A stretch of DNA of 64,000 nt from Colwellia sp. PAMC 21821 (GTDB lineage: Bacteria > Pseudomonadota > Gammaproteobacteria > Enterobacterales > Alteromonadaceae): assembly GCF_002077175.1 (NCBI RefSeq), contig NZ_CP014943.1:2480001-2544000 (forward strand), read 5' to 3'. The notes under the pieces were generated by a model. That model was not told the DNA's origin, ran no database searches, and worked only from the letters and a program-made list of their open reading frames with translations. Position 1 is the stretch's first letter; each line of letters opens with the position of its first letter. Below are positions 36,158 through 45,620 of this stretch, one piece after another. The translations under genes and the position numbers were made by a program.

Positions 36158-36784
36158 TTATAACCAACGACGAACGCTCGTTTGATATGTTTTATATTTA
36201 TTAGCGAAAATTTCTGTTAAATGACGTTCTTCAGCCAGTGTTTGTTTATATAGTGTATACAAACCAATTAACAGGCAAACCAAAGTAAAAACAGAAGGTA
36301 ATGCTAAGAAAAAACCTAATTGCGATAATGCCACGCTAACAAAAATGGGGTTACGTGAATACTGAAAAAAACCATCGGTAATTAGTGCTTCTGGCCCTTT
36401 AGGGTCGATGCCTGAACGCCATTTTCGCTTCATGCTAAAGTGGATGATAATAGTCAATAAAAAGCCGATAGTTAACAAAACATTGCCCGTTATTAGAATA
36501 ACCGCATGGTCTAAACTTGGTAAAATACCCAAGTAATTATCAAGGTTGGGGAAAAATAATCTGAACAGGCAAACCAGCCATATCGTTACTCTAAATAAAC
36601 GAAATGTCATATGATTCCACCAGCTAGAACAAAAGCGTTGCCCTGGGAAAATCAACTCAGTATTGGATTTTTTTTGTGAGAAAATTACTCTCACCGTATA
36701 AAAAATGGCGACCGAAGAGTAAAAAACGGCTAGATATAAACGGGTAAATTCTATTATTGCAGAGGTGTTATCAGGAGAAATCAT
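36158..36784 (-). CDS. Isoprenylcysteine-methyltransferase-like membrane protein
   Basis: 208 aa, about five transmembrane helices. The C-terminal half carries the ICMT/PEMT-like signature: LITDGFFQYSRNPIF, then a hydrophobic hairpin, then AEERHLTEIFANKYKTYQTSVRRWL, with the EE and R residues used for SAM binding in the family. The methyl acceptor is unknown in bacteria of this type. Followed directly by the broken secreted-peptide gene. Confidence 0.85.
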   Translation of the reverse strand: MISPDNTSAIIEFTRLYLAVFYSSVAIFYTVRVIFSQKKSNTELIFPGQRFCSSWWNHMTFRLFRVTIWLVCLFRLFFPNLDNYLGILPSLDHAVILITGNVLLTIGFLLTIIIHFSMKRKWRSGIDPKGPEALITDGFFQYSRNPIFVSVALSQLGFFLALPSVFTLVCLLIGLYTLYKQTLAEERHLTEIFANKYKTYQTSVRRWL

Positions 36785-37098
36785 GGGTTGTTTTTACATC
36801 CTTGCTTTTTTACTATCCGTGAAATAAATGCCGGATTATTATTGTTATTATTATGCCGATATCGAACGGGTAGGTCGTTGTACTAAGTTACCAGAACAGT
36901 TGGGAGATACAAAGCGGTAAATATTATCGCTGCACTGCAAGCAAAAAGTACATTCAAAACTACCAATGAAAGCATCGTGTGAGTGCGCTGGCAAATCTTT
37001 ATCACCGCACTCACCAATAGATTTCAATATTAACCGTTGAGTTGCATTTCGCTTCTCAACGATGTGTAGTTAATATTATGATATTGAACTAAGGCGTT
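36785..37098. other. 314-bp intergenic region with an interrupted hairpin
   Basis: No gene. A two-part hairpin lies at 37026-37077: AATATTAAC + CGTTGAG pair with CTCAACG and GTTAATATT, the latter two separated by a 7-nt bulge. It lies just after the TPR gene stop and may terminate it. Confidence 0.55.
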
Positions 37099-37518
37099 TT
37101 ACGCGTTTTTTAACTCTTCCAATAAGTCGTGAATTTCCGCTTTTAATTCTTTATCAGCAATTTTATTACAACTGATTTTAGCTTGTTCTAAATACTCAAT
37201 TGCGCCAGGTTTATCATCTAATTCAACTTTTAACGCCGCGATTGAAAAACCAATAGAAGAGCGGAAATCTTTATCGTTAATTGTTTCAGCCTTAACTAAA
37301 GCTTGCTGATAAATAGTAATGGCTAGGGGTAAGTCATCGGTAAAGTCAGCCAGTGTTTCCCATTGAACTGGGTGGTCTTTATCGGTATTTTCATTTTCCT
37401 CACAAAGTTGTTTTAACTCAGTGTAAAAACCATCGAATTTGGCTTGGTTTTGCTCTTCAGCAGCCGCCATTAAGTGATCAGTGAGGAAAAGCACTCGTTT
37501 GTATATTTTGGTGTTCAT
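37099..37518 (-). CDS. TPR-like cytoplasmic protein
   Basis: 139 aa, all-helical and acidic. The central and C-terminal parts match tetratricopeptide patterns (LPLAITIYQQALVKAETI and PGAIEYLEQAKISCNKI). No signal peptide. The ATG at 37518 with AAAGG upstream is preferred over a TTG at 37545. Probably a protein-interaction module; partner unknown. Confidence 0.75.
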   Translation of the reverse strand: MNTKIYKRVLFLTDHLMAAAEEQNQAKFDGFYTELKQLCEENENTDKDHPVQWETLADFTDDLPLAITIYQQALVKAETINDKDFRSSIGFSIAALKVELDDKPGAIEYLEQAKISCNKIADKELKAEIHDLLEELKNA

Positions 37519-37759
37519 GCTGCGGCCTTTTTCAGTATCTTTCAATTTTTGTAAACCAATAAGTGAGATTATAGTGCTTTATAGCGTCTAATCCTAAACT
37601 TGTTTAGCCAGCGGCAGGGCACTTCGGGTAGCTTAATTGTTGAAAATTAAAATACGTTAGTGTCGCCATTCGGCTTTGACTTGTTAGCTTTAGAATAGCT
37701 CTGTGCGTTAACCTATGAACTTAACTTATCTTTAGTTCATAGTGCTTAGCGCATAGAAA

Positions 37760-37981
37760 TTAATAGTGCGGTGGTGGTGGCTCTATCTCATCTTTGCCTT
37801 CGTGATCTGGAGTGTTGTCTTTAATTCTATTCGCGATTAAGGCGACTTGAAGCTTTAGCTCTGCAAGCTGACTTTGATGTACGGTTATTTCATTGTTTAA
37901 CTGATCGATGAGATCATCTTGAAATGCGTTGCGTGTTTCAAGCGTTTCAATTGCTTTAGTTAATTCGTTAACTGATTTCAC
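37760..37981 (-). CDS. slyX: SlyX family protein
   Basis: 73-residue coiled-coil protein with LETRNAFQDDLIDQLNNEI and the diagnostic C-terminus PPPPHY. Function unknown. Its start overlaps the stop of the WD40 gene by 4 bp, and fkpA is divergent from that gene, preserving the slyX/fkpA neighbourhood of many gammaproteobacteria. Confidence 0.93.
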   Translation of the reverse strand: MKSVNELTKAIETLETRNAFQDDLIDQLNNEITVHQSQLAELKLQVALIANRIKDNTPDHEGKDEIEPPPPHY

Positions 37982-38976
37982 TGTTTATTTACCTGCCATA
38001 ATTCGGCGTATCCTGAAGAGCTTTCAGTGATTACTTGGTTATTATCCCTAAAAGCGACACTATAAACAACTGCTCCAGCAGGTCTAATATCATCGCGTGG
38101 CAAAACTCGCCAGCTAGTTAAACGCTCACCCGTAGCAATATCCCATATACTTACCTTACGTGAAGGTGCGCCCGTTAATAGCTTAGTGCCATCAGGAGAA
38201 AACTGCACAGCACTAAAAACTTCTTGGCGATTAAAATATTTTAACTTAGAAATTAACTTACCGGTTTTTAAATCCCAAATATTTGCCGCCTTTTTACTGT
38301 CGGCGGTAAAGGCGTAACGGCCTTTGGCGTCAAGTGCCACCATAGTTACGCGGCTAGGGTGGTTAAAACGATAAATTACTTGTCCTGATACGGTATCCCA
38401 TACATAAGCAACAAAATCATTAGAGCCAGAAAGTGCAATTCGGCCATTAGGTAACATATCAACAGCATTAATTTTTTCTTGGTGGCCCAAAAACTCTAAA
38501 CGTCGACCGTTGGCAATCGTAATGTGCACGACTTTACCGTTACTTTGCCCAATCAGCAGGTAGTCACCATTATTTGACACGGCAACATCGCGAATAGTCG
38601 ACTCTGTTATTGACCAAAAACCTTCTGACAGGCCATTTTCTATATTCCATAATGAAAAGTCATGGCGATTGGCGGTTATTGCATGGCTATTATTATCGGC
38701 AATATCGGCTACCAAGACTAAGTTATCTGCGCTATTTTGCTGTTGCGACCAGTTATATTTCAGGGCGTTATTGTCTAAGTCCCACAAACTAATGCCGTGA
38801 TGAATAGATGAAACGACACTAAATTTAGCGTCATTAGATATATTTGCAGCGTAAGCTCCCTCTACCGCATGCTGCCATCTTTGCGCTGGCTCTTGGCCTA
38901 CCGGCTGACAAGCTGCTAGCAAAGCTAATAAAAACAGTAGTTTGGCTTTAATAAGTGTTTGGTTACAGTTTAACAA
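37978..38976 (-). CDS. WD40-repeat lipoprotein
   Basis: 332 aa. Lipobox LLAAC near residue 23 (LLFLLALLAACQPVG) indicates a lipid-anchored envelope protein. About six or seven WD40-like blades follow (for example ALSGSNDFVAYVWDTVSGQ, AFTADSKKAANIWDLKTGK, LLTGAPSRKVSIWDIATGE), enough for a beta-propeller scaffold. Translationally coupled to slyX. Partner unknown. Confidence 0.9.
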   Translation of the reverse strand: MLNCNQTLIKAKLLFLLALLAACQPVGQEPAQRWQHAVEGAYAANISNDAKFSVVSSIHHGISLWDLDNNALKYNWSQQQNSADNLVLVADIADNNSHAITANRHDFSLWNIENGLSEGFWSITESTIRDVAVSNNGDYLLIGQSNGKVVHITIANGRRLEFLGHQEKINAVDMLPNGRIALSGSNDFVAYVWDTVSGQVIYRFNHPSRVTMVALDAKGRYAFTADSKKAANIWDLKTGKLISKLKYFNRQEVFSAVQFSPDGTKLLTGAPSRKVSIWDIATGERLTSWRVLPRDDIRPAGAVVYSVAFRDNNQVITESSSGYAELWQVNKQ

Positions 38977-39095
38977 AATATTAATACTTTTTTCTTAGGG
39001 CATTTATCGTTAGTATAAGCCGCATTGTTTAACAATTCACACATATTTAAATGACTTAGCGGGGATTTCTGGCTAAGTAGTAAACGGAGATGTAC

Positions 39096-39854
39096 ATGAA
39101 ATTTTTTAAACCGACGTTAGTCGCTATTGCTTTATTATCAGTTATGGGTTGTCAAGAACCAGTTAAGCAAGAAGAACAAGCTGCTGCGCTTGATACAGAA
39201 ATACAAAAACAAGCCTACGGTTTAGGTGCTTCAATTGGTATGTACATGGAGCGTAATTTAGAAGAGCACGATAAATTGGGCTTAACGTTAGATAAGTCAC
39301 TTATTATCCGTGGCTTTACCGATAGCATGGACGGCAAGTCTCAAATAGAGCAAGAAGACATTCAAGCGTTGTTGATGAACTTAGATCAAGCAATGAAAGC
39401 AAAGCAAAAAGAGCAAGCAGCTGTTAGCTCAGAAGCAAGCTTAGCTGAAGGTCAGGCATTCTTAGCAGAAAATGCTAAAAAAGAAGGCGTTAAAGTTACT
39501 GAATCTGGTATTCAATACGAAGTTATAACAGCAACTGACGGCGAAAAGCCTGTTGCTACTGACACAGTAAAAGTTCACTACGTAGGTACTTTCCTTAATG
39601 GCGAAACTTTTGATAGTTCTGTAGAGCGTGGCGAACCAGCAGTGTTCCCACTTAACCGTGTTATTTCAGGTTGGACTGAAGGCGTGCAGTTAATGTCAGT
39701 GGGTTCTAAATTCAAATTTACAATACCTTCAGACCTAGCTTACGGACCAAATGGCAACCCGCCACGCATCCCGGGTCACTCAGTATTACAATTTGATATT
39801 GAATTATTAGAAATTCAAAAGCCAGAAGCAGCAGCACAAGTTGGCGATCAGTAG
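39096..39854 (+). CDS. fkpA: FKBP-type peptidyl-prolyl isomerase FkpA
   Basis: 252 aa. The signal peptide has a lipobox-like SVMGC, so it may be a lipoprotein, unlike soluble E. coli FkpA. Residues about 30-120 form the helical FKBP-N dimerisation domain, and about 140-240 the FKBP domain (VHYVGTFLNGETFDSS, GWTEGVQLMSVGSKFKFTIP, LAYG). Periplasmic chaperone and prolyl isomerase. ATG at 39096 chosen because GGAG is 6 nt upstream; an ATG at 39090 is also in frame. Confidence 0.94.
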   Translation: MKFFKPTLVAIALLSVMGCQEPVKQEEQAAALDTEIQKQAYGLGASIGMYMERNLEEHDKLGLTLDKSLIIRGFTDSMDGKSQIEQEDIQALLMNLDQAMKAKQKEQAAVSSEASLAEGQAFLAENAKKEGVKVTESGIQYEVITATDGEKPVATDTVKVHYVGTFLNGETFDSSVERGEPAVFPLNRVISGWTEGVQLMSVGSKFKFTIPSDLAYGPNGNPPRIPGHSVLQFDIELLEIQKPEAAAQVGDQ

Positions 39855-39882
39855 ATAAAAGCTTTTACTGCTTTTTAAATAT

Positions 39883-39911
39883 AAAAACCAACCGTTTAGG
39901 TTGGTTTTTTT
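39883..39911 (+). terminator. Rho-independent terminator of fkpA
   Basis: Stem AAAAACCAACC / GGTTGGTTTTT, 5-nt loop, T7 run. Confidence 0.93.
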
Positions 39912-39984
39912 ATCTGCGCGATTTAACTATATTTTTTATCAATACCACACTCTTGCGCTTAACCGGCAATATCCTTAATAAATA

Positions 39985-40590
39985 TTAAGCGTCTACAACA
40001 ATAACTTCACCGTTAATAAAACCATCTACTGAGCGTTCAAAAGCTTTACCCACTAATGTACTCGGTACAGGTTGGAAACCAGGCATCATCTCACCGTATA
40101 CATCCCATGCTTCAGTTAACACCGTTGGGTTAACTACATTAATACGCGTGTTTCTTGGCATTTCTAACGATACTATTTTAACAAAAGTATCAATAGCGCC
40201 ACTGGTTGTTGCATCTGCAATGGCAAATGGAATTGGTTTTTTATTTAAAATACCGCTAACTAAAGTAAACGACCCACTATCAGCAATATACTCTTGGCCA
40301 ATTCTAACTAAGTTAATTTGCCCCATCATTTTACTCATTACAGTTGTCATCCACTGTGCTTCAGTCATCTCACTAAAAGTAGCGTACTCACAAAAACCAA
40401 CGGTATTAACTACAGCATCGAATTTGCCAACCGTTTCATACAAAGCTCGAATAGACCGCTCATCAGTAATATCAACAATATGGTCAACATGGCCAGAACG
40501 GCCCGCTGTAATCACTTTGTGCTTACCTAAACCTGTTAACGCCGCTTGACCCATTTTTCCTAACGCACCGATTAAAATAACTGTTTTCAT
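39985..40590 (-). CDS. Short-chain dehydrogenase/reductase family protein
   Basis: 201 aa. Rossmann start MKTVILIGALGKMGQAAL (GxxGxxG), with VVNTVGFCEYATF as the NNAG-like motif and SGSFTLVSGIL containing the active-site serine. The usual YxxxK is not evident at the expected place (PFAIADATTSGAID), as in a known short subgroup, so catalysis is uncertain. ATG at 40590 preferred; a TTG at 40617 also lies in frame. Divergent from a LysR regulator that probably controls it. Confidence 0.87.
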   Translation of the reverse strand: MKTVILIGALGKMGQAALTGLGKHKVITAGRSGHVDHIVDITDERSIRALYETVGKFDAVVNTVGFCEYATFSEMTEAQWMTTVMSKMMGQINLVRIGQEYIADSGSFTLVSGILNKKPIPFAIADATTSGAIDTFVKIVSLEMPRNTRINVVNPTVLTEAWDVYGEMMPGFQPVPSTLVGKAFERSVDGFINGEVIVVDA

Positions 40591-40755
40591 TTGATTCTCA
40601 CTGTTAATTACTATCAATTTGGTTGAATTGATTTGATGGATAGATAATAAAGATATCTACAAACAATTAGAAACAATGAGTTTTTGTTAGTGATACAAGA
40701 GATTATGGTTATGTGTTAATTTATCAAAAGATAAAGTTAATAATGGCAAATACAT

Positions 40756-41640
40756 ATGAGTAAGTTAGACAGGTTAGATCTTAAGCAACTAAGGGTGTTC
40801 CAAGCCTTAATACAAGAAAAAAATGCATCAAAAGCGGCTAATCAACTAGGCCTTACCCAACAAGCGGTAAGCGAGCACTTAAAAAAATTGCGCGATGTTT
40901 TCGACGATAGACTGTTTCTGAGAAAAACCAATGGCTTTGTGCCAACGCCATTTGCTGAAAACTTAGCTATTGGTGTCGACAAACTACTACTTGAGTTTAG
41001 TGCGCTGCTATCCCCAACAGTGTTTAACCCTGAAACAATCGAGGGCACTTTTGTTATTGCTGCGACCGATTATGCTCAACAGGTAGTATTACCGGGGTTA
41101 ATATCTCAATTAAGAAAGAAATCGCCTAAGTTAAAGATCATTGTTCGTGACTTTGAATTAGATAAAGTGAATGAGCTAATGGAGAGTGGCAAAGTTAATT
41201 TAGCCATAGCATTTCCTGACTATATTCCTGACAGCTACCCCATTATAAAGCTTTTTGAAGAACATCACGTATGCGTTACCTCACCAAAGGCATCAATAGC
41301 GAATAAAACGCCAACCCTTGCTGAAATTGCAAGTTACCCCAGTATTATTGCATCTCCTTCACGACCAAACTTTAAAGGCTCGATTGACGATTGGTTCAAA
41401 AAGTTCGGTTTAAAACGAAATGTTGTTGTATCTGCACCATGTTTCTCAATTGTACCCATGTATTTAGAAACCACAGACTCAATCGCTTTTTTACCATCAC
41501 GAGCCATAACAAGCTTAGATCTAATCGAAATTGCGCTTGAAGAATCACCTGACAGTTTTGATGTTATCGCCGCTTGGCATCCTCGTTATAATGAAGATGC
41601 GTTGCAAAAGTGGGTGGTATCATTGTTAAAGGCTGAGTGA
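40756..41640 (+). CDS. LysR-family transcriptional regulator
   Basis: 294 aa. N-terminal winged helix-turn-helix (LDLKQLRVFQALIQEKNASKAANQLGLTQQAVSEHLKKL) and a C-terminal periplasmic-binding-like effector domain from about 90. Divergent from the SDR gene with a 165-bp spacer, the usual layout for a LysR regulator and its target. Effector unknown. Confidence 0.93.
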   Translation: MSKLDRLDLKQLRVFQALIQEKNASKAANQLGLTQQAVSEHLKKLRDVFDDRLFLRKTNGFVPTPFAENLAIGVDKLLLEFSALLSPTVFNPETIEGTFVIAATDYAQQVVLPGLISQLRKKSPKLKIIVRDFELDKVNELMESGKVNLAIAFPDYIPDSYPIIKLFEEHHVCVTSPKASIANKTPTLAEIASYPSIIASPSRPNFKGSIDDWFKKFGLKRNVVVSAPCFSIVPMYLETTDSIAFLPSRAITSLDLIEIALEESPDSFDVIAAWHPRYNEDALQKWVVSLLKAE

Positions 41641-41750
41641 GTAATAGCGTATAACGACAGTTAATTGCACCTGTATTTAAAAAGAGGGGTTTGAAGCTTT
41701 AGGTAATAAGTAAATTATTGCTCGCACATTGCTTACATTTCAACGAACCT

Positions 41751-41778
41751 GACCCCGCAGGTGTGACCCCGCAGGTGT
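41751..41778. repeat. 14-bp tandem duplication
   Basis: GACCCCGCAGGTGT occurs twice in tandem and is more GC-rich than its surroundings. Confidence 0.9.
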
Positions 41779-41863
41779 TAATGACGCCGTTTTAACGACG
41801 TTAAGTGTTACTGTCGGCGGCATTTTTCAATATATTTTGTAATTTTTACACAGCGTACATGAA

Positions 41864-42022
41864 CTATTTTTTAGCAATAATCCATACGGCATGAATAATG
41901 CCGGGCAAAAATCCAAGTAAGGTTAGGATAATATTTATCCAGAAATGCTTACCAAAACCAACTTGTAGAAATACGCCTAAAGGCGGCAGAATTACTGCAA
42001 AAATTAAACGAATAATATCCAT
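41864..42022 (-). CDS. yqaE: Pmp3/YqaE family membrane microprotein, 52 aa
   Basis: Two-helix hydrophobic peptide: MDIIRLIFAVILPPLGVFLQ, GFGKHFWINIILTLLGFLPG, IIHAVWIIAKK. The ILPPLGVFLQxGxGxxFxINIxLTxLGxxPGIIHAxWI pattern is the signature of Pmp3/YqaE proteins, which affect membrane potential under stress. GGAG lies 7 nt before the ATG. Lies next to a DUF4112 membrane protein on the same strand. Confidence 0.93.
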   Translation of the reverse strand: MDIIRLIFAVILPPLGVFLQVGFGKHFWINIILTLLGFLPGIIHAVWIIAKK

Positions 42023-42151
42023 AATAAACTCCGATGTGTATGTTGTTTCATTAATTAATAACTCATTATGTTGAGCTATCTGACTTATTGTTTTAAGGAT
42101 AATGGTTTGTCATCCTACAAACACTAACAGTGAATATTGCAATAATTATTC

Positions 42152-42535
42152 CTAGTCGGCTTCTACGGCCTCTTTTTGTTGATTATTCTGGCTTAACCAC
42201 CATTCTTCCATAATACGTACATTTTTCAGGTTAGATTTATAAAACAAGTCGGCTACATCGCCAACAAAAGGAATAACGCCTAACAGAAAATCAATCGCAA
42301 TATTTTTTAACATGGTCATTCTAAGGGCTAATGGCACTTGTATTTGCTTAGCCATGTCAACAATGGTGAGCGATACACCCACCATAATAAAGTCTCCCAC
42401 AACAGGGATAAGGCCCACCAAAAAATCTAATCCTAAGGGAATACCTACTATAGGAATGCGAATTTTAGAGTCGGCCATATTAGCTAACTTCTGGGCTTTT
42501 AAAAGGGCTTTAGGTGCTTGTGCGAACTCGTTCAT
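42152..42535 (-). CDS. DUF4112 family membrane protein
   Basis: 127 aa. The DUF4112 signature is KLANMADSKIRIPIVGIPLGLDFLVGLIPVVGDFI, and a second GVIPFVGDVADLFYKSN resembles the first, suggesting an internal duplication with re-entrant hydrophobic hairpins. Function unknown. 129 bp upstream of the YqaE-like gene on the same strand; co-expression is possible. Confidence 0.9.
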   Translation of the reverse strand: MNEFAQAPKALLKAQKLANMADSKIRIPIVGIPLGLDFLVGLIPVVGDFIMVGVSLTIVDMAKQIQVPLALRMTMLKNIAIDFLLGVIPFVGDVADLFYKSNLKNVRIMEEWWLSQNNQQKEAVEAD

Positions 42536-42938
42536 TTATTTCCTTCATCGTTTACAACTTTATTGATTATCGCCAACGAATTGATGTTTCCTACCATTCA
42601 GCGATCATGGTTAATATTCGGCTAAGCTTGGAGTTAAGGTTGAAGTTAAGGTTAGAGCTAAGATTAGGATTAGTTGGGGATATTAGCCAATAAATATTTC
42701 TCAGTTTTGACGCTATAACTCACCCTACAACATCAATACCTACGTCAACAGGTAACATTAAAGCATCTTTACCAAGAGAGTAATATTATTAGATTGTGAT
42801 TGCTAATTTGCGGCTCAGCAAGCACTAGTCGCCAGTAATTATATTTGAAATCAATAGTCTTCAAGCATTATTTATTTGCAAGCTGAGAAGTAGCGAGTAA
42901 ACTGTTGTATAAAAATCACTCAAAAACAAGGATCGATT
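42536..42938. other. 403-bp intergenic region
   Basis: No gene seen. A run of imperfect short repeats (GAGTTAAGGTT, GAAGTTAAGGTT, GAGCTAAGATT) covers about 42630-42672. Confidence 0.5.
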
Positions 42939-43481
42939 TTGAAACTACTGACTTTTATTTTACTCTTTATTTACTCTACATTGAGCTTCGCCCAAGAAAA
43001 TACCCCCATTGAAGCACTTGGCCAAAATGAAGGCTATGCGATTATTGCTATTTATAGTAAAGGCTATGCCGAGAAAATTGTCCTTGAAGGGGCTGGCTTT
43101 GGTAACACACATACTTTTGGCCCCTTAGATTATGAGCAACATTTTAGTGTCGTAAAACTAAAAGCGGGGACCTATCATTGGGAAAAGGTACACAGAAAAA
43201 TAGGACAGTCGCTCACGCAAACCACACGATTTGATGAATTGGATTTAAGTTTTAATGTTGAAGCGGGCAAACTTAACTACACGGGGTTGTTAATGTTTGA
43301 AACGGATAATAATCAGTCTTCCGCAAAAATATTAAATCGCACCAGTATTATTTTGTCGATCACCAAGCAAGATTTTCCGCAGTATTTAAAGCAATTTTCG
43401 GTAGTAAATGGTATCTACCCAAATGACCAATATATCGGTTTTTTCCTCAATAAATCTAAGCCTGTACAGCAAGGAGAATAA
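42939..43481 (+). CDS. Hypothetical secreted protein upstream of an S9 peptidase
   Basis: 180 aa, start TTG with AAGGAT upstream. Signal peptide MKLLTFILLFIYSTLSFAQ. The mature protein is beta-rich (GYAIIAIYSKGYAEKIVLEG; HFSVVKLKAGTYHWEKVHRKIG; LNYTGLLMFET) and resembles small envelope proteins with an Ig-like or lipocalin-like fold, but I do not recognise the family. The S9 peptidase gene starts 1 bp after its stop, so both are probably one operon. Confidence 0.7.
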   Translation: MKLLTFILLFIYSTLSFAQENTPIEALGQNEGYAIIAIYSKGYAEKIVLEGAGFGNTHTFGPLDYEQHFSVVKLKAGTYHWEKVHRKIGQSLTQTTRFDELDLSFNVEAGKLNYTGLLMFETDNNQSSAKILNRTSIILSITKQDFPQYLKQFSVVNGIYPNDQYIGFFLNKSKPVQQGE

Positions 43482-43482
43482 A

Positions 43483-45501
43483 ATGAAATTTTTACTTTTT
43501 GCTCTTCTCATGGTGCAATTTAGCTGCTTTAGCCAGACGACTAGTGACATAAAAGAACAGTCTGCACGTTCAAATAACACGGCAATAAAAAACTTTTTTA
43601 TGAAAAGTGACTTCTCAAATTTTAGCCTCAGCCCTTCGGGAGAGTTTGTTGCTTTTGTTAAACAATCTACTGAAAAATACAGTGTTTTTTTGGTAAATGT
43701 AAAAAGCGGCGCAGAATTTGAAATTCTACGTGCCGAGCAATTTTCAATTGAACATGTCCGGAAAGAAAACTATATACGGACAATAAAGCATAAAAATGAA
43801 ATTACCAATATTACGTGGCTAGGTAGCCGTATTATTGCCGTTAGAGAAAATTCTAAAGGCAAATTTCGTCGTTTTAAAATTGTAAAGTTAGATGTTGCCC
43901 AAGATGATGTTATCGTCGATAAAGTCAATTATTTAAATCATGACGGCTATTGGATAGACCCTGTTGTTAGCAGTAACAGTCGCGCTATTTTTGCCAAATA
44001 TAAAGCCAATGATGAAAATGACATTGGCTATCATGTCGATTTATACCAATTACAATTTAAAAATAAAAATTTAGATGGTCAAACACGTAATACAAAACGC
44101 TTGAATCGTGGTGGTGCAAAATTACCACATTGGTTAATTGATAAAAAAGGCCATCGCACTGCAGGTATTCGCTATGTTGAAAGAAAGCCTGAGCTATTTA
44201 TTCGCAGCGGAGGTCGACCTCAATCATACCGCTGGAATCATGTTTGGACCGGCAATAAAGGGGATTATTTCCTGCCGGTTTTATACGATGAACAAACGTC
44301 ATCATTGTATGTATTGACCAACCATAATAGCGACAAAAAATCACTGCAGATATTCGACTTATCAAGCCATAGCATACGAGAAACGGTTTATGCACACCCC
44401 AAGTATGACCTAGACGGTGTAATGATAGCCCATGATTCAGTTAAGGTTTTAGGCGTTCGATATATTGAAGGTGGCATAGTAAATCAGCATTATTTTGATG
44501 ATAGACTGTTAACGCACAAAACGGTTTTGGCTAAGCAATCAGCTGCCGACAACATTTATTCTATAGACGCTGCGATAGACAATGATAATAGATTATTCAG
44601 TGTTTCAGGCAGTGATAATAGTGGTGAAGTTTTCGTTTACCGCGAACAGACAAATGATTATAAGTCGCTCGCGGTGCTTAAGCCTTGGCTTAAAAATGTC
44701 GCTTTACAAAAATCAAAAGTGCTGACCTTAACAACGGCTGATAAAAGTACGATTGAAGCCTTTGTTACCTTGCCAGAAGCCATTACTAACCCGCCACTAC
44801 TGGTTATTCCCCATGGCGGCCCCATTGGCGTAAGTGACTCGCGGTATTACTCCCCCGAAATACAAGTGTTAGTCAACGCAGGGTTCGCCACTTTACAAGT
44901 AAACTATCGTGGCTCTGCAGGATATGGCAAAAAGTTTAAGCAAGCTGGTATGGGGCAGTGGGGACAATTAATTGAAGATGATATTGAATTAGCCCTGGCA
45001 CATGTTAAAAGTAATTTTGCTATTGCTAAAGACAAAGTGTGCATTATTGGCGGCAGTTATGGCGGCTATTCAGCACTATACAGCGTTATTCGCTCACCTG
45101 ACTTATATCAATGTGCCGCTTCTTTCGCAGGAGTAACTGACCTTGCTTTATTGTTTCAACGTTCAGATGTTGAAAACGATGATGATATACAAAGTCAATT
45201 AAGAGAAATTGTTGGTGACCCCAAAATAGAGCAAGAGAAGCTATTTACCTACTCACCTATATATCACGCCAGTAAACTCACCAAGCCGCTTTTTATCGCT
45301 CACGGCACCGATGATAATGTGGTGGATATTGAACACGCGTACCGATTAAGGTTTGCTCTAAAGGCCTATAAAATTAAGCATAAGTGGTCAGTATTAGACG
45401 GCTTCCGACATGGCTTTGATACCCCCGAGCAAGCCGACTATTATTACTCACAATTAATTCCCTTTTTAAATAAGTATTTAAAAGATCAAGATGTGGAGTA
45501 A
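43483..45501 (+). CDS. Secreted S9 family prolyl oligopeptidase-like peptidase
   Basis: 672 aa from the ATG at 43483, which has AAGGAGA upstream and gives a signal peptide (MKFLLFALLMVQFSCFSQ); a longer frame from 43408 lies inside the preceding gene. An N-terminal beta-propeller covers about 35-390 and the alpha/beta hydrolase about 400-670. The catalytic triad is S525 (GGSYGGY), D611 (HGTDDNVV) and H643 (FRHGF). Predicted acylaminoacyl- or dipeptidyl-peptidase acting on peptides outside the cytoplasm. Confidence 0.93.
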   Translation: MKFLLFALLMVQFSCFSQTTSDIKEQSARSNNTAIKNFFMKSDFSNFSLSPSGEFVAFVKQSTEKYSVFLVNVKSGAEFEILRAEQFSIEHVRKENYIRTIKHKNEITNITWLGSRIIAVRENSKGKFRRFKIVKLDVAQDDVIVDKVNYLNHDGYWIDPVVSSNSRAIFAKYKANDENDIGYHVDLYQLQFKNKNLDGQTRNTKRLNRGGAKLPHWLIDKKGHRTAGIRYVERKPELFIRSGGRPQSYRWNHVWTGNKGDYFLPVLYDEQTSSLYVLTNHNSDKKSLQIFDLSSHSIRETVYAHPKYDLDGVMIAHDSVKVLGVRYIEGGIVNQHYFDDRLLTHKTVLAKQSAADNIYSIDAAIDNDNRLFSVSGSDNSGEVFVYREQTNDYKSLAVLKPWLKNVALQKSKVLTLTTADKSTIEAFVTLPEAITNPPLLVIPHGGPIGVSDSRYYSPEIQVLVNAGFATLQVNYRGSAGYGKKFKQAGMGQWGQLIEDDIELALAHVKSNFAIAKDKVCIIGGSYGGYSALYSVIRSPDLYQCAASFAGVTDLALLFQRSDVENDDDIQSQLREIVGDPKIEQEKLFTYSPIYHASKLTKPLFIAHGTDDNVVDIEHAYRLRFALKAYKIKHKWSVLDGFRHGFDTPEQADYYYSQLIPFLNKYLKDQDVE

Positions 45502-45559
45502 TGGGCTTTAGAGAAGCCGTTATTTCTGGTTTTAGAAGTACTTAACTTAAGATGAGAAA

Positions 45560-45589
45560 AAGCGAATTTTAATCGATTAAAATTCGCTT
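45560..45589 (+). terminator. Perfect 30-bp palindrome, probable terminator of the S9 gene
   Basis: AAGCGAATTTTAAT pairs with ATTAAAATTCGCTT around a CG centre, 58 bp after the S9 stop and followed by an AT-rich tract. Confidence 0.65.
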
Positions 45590-45620
45590 ATTTATTTTCT
45601 GGCATTTATCCGCTACGAGA

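Noticed and set aside
36831..36921. 30-codon Tyr-rich frame starting ATGCCGGATTAT
   Set aside because: No ribosome site or recognisable pattern; composition explained by TAT-rich DNA.
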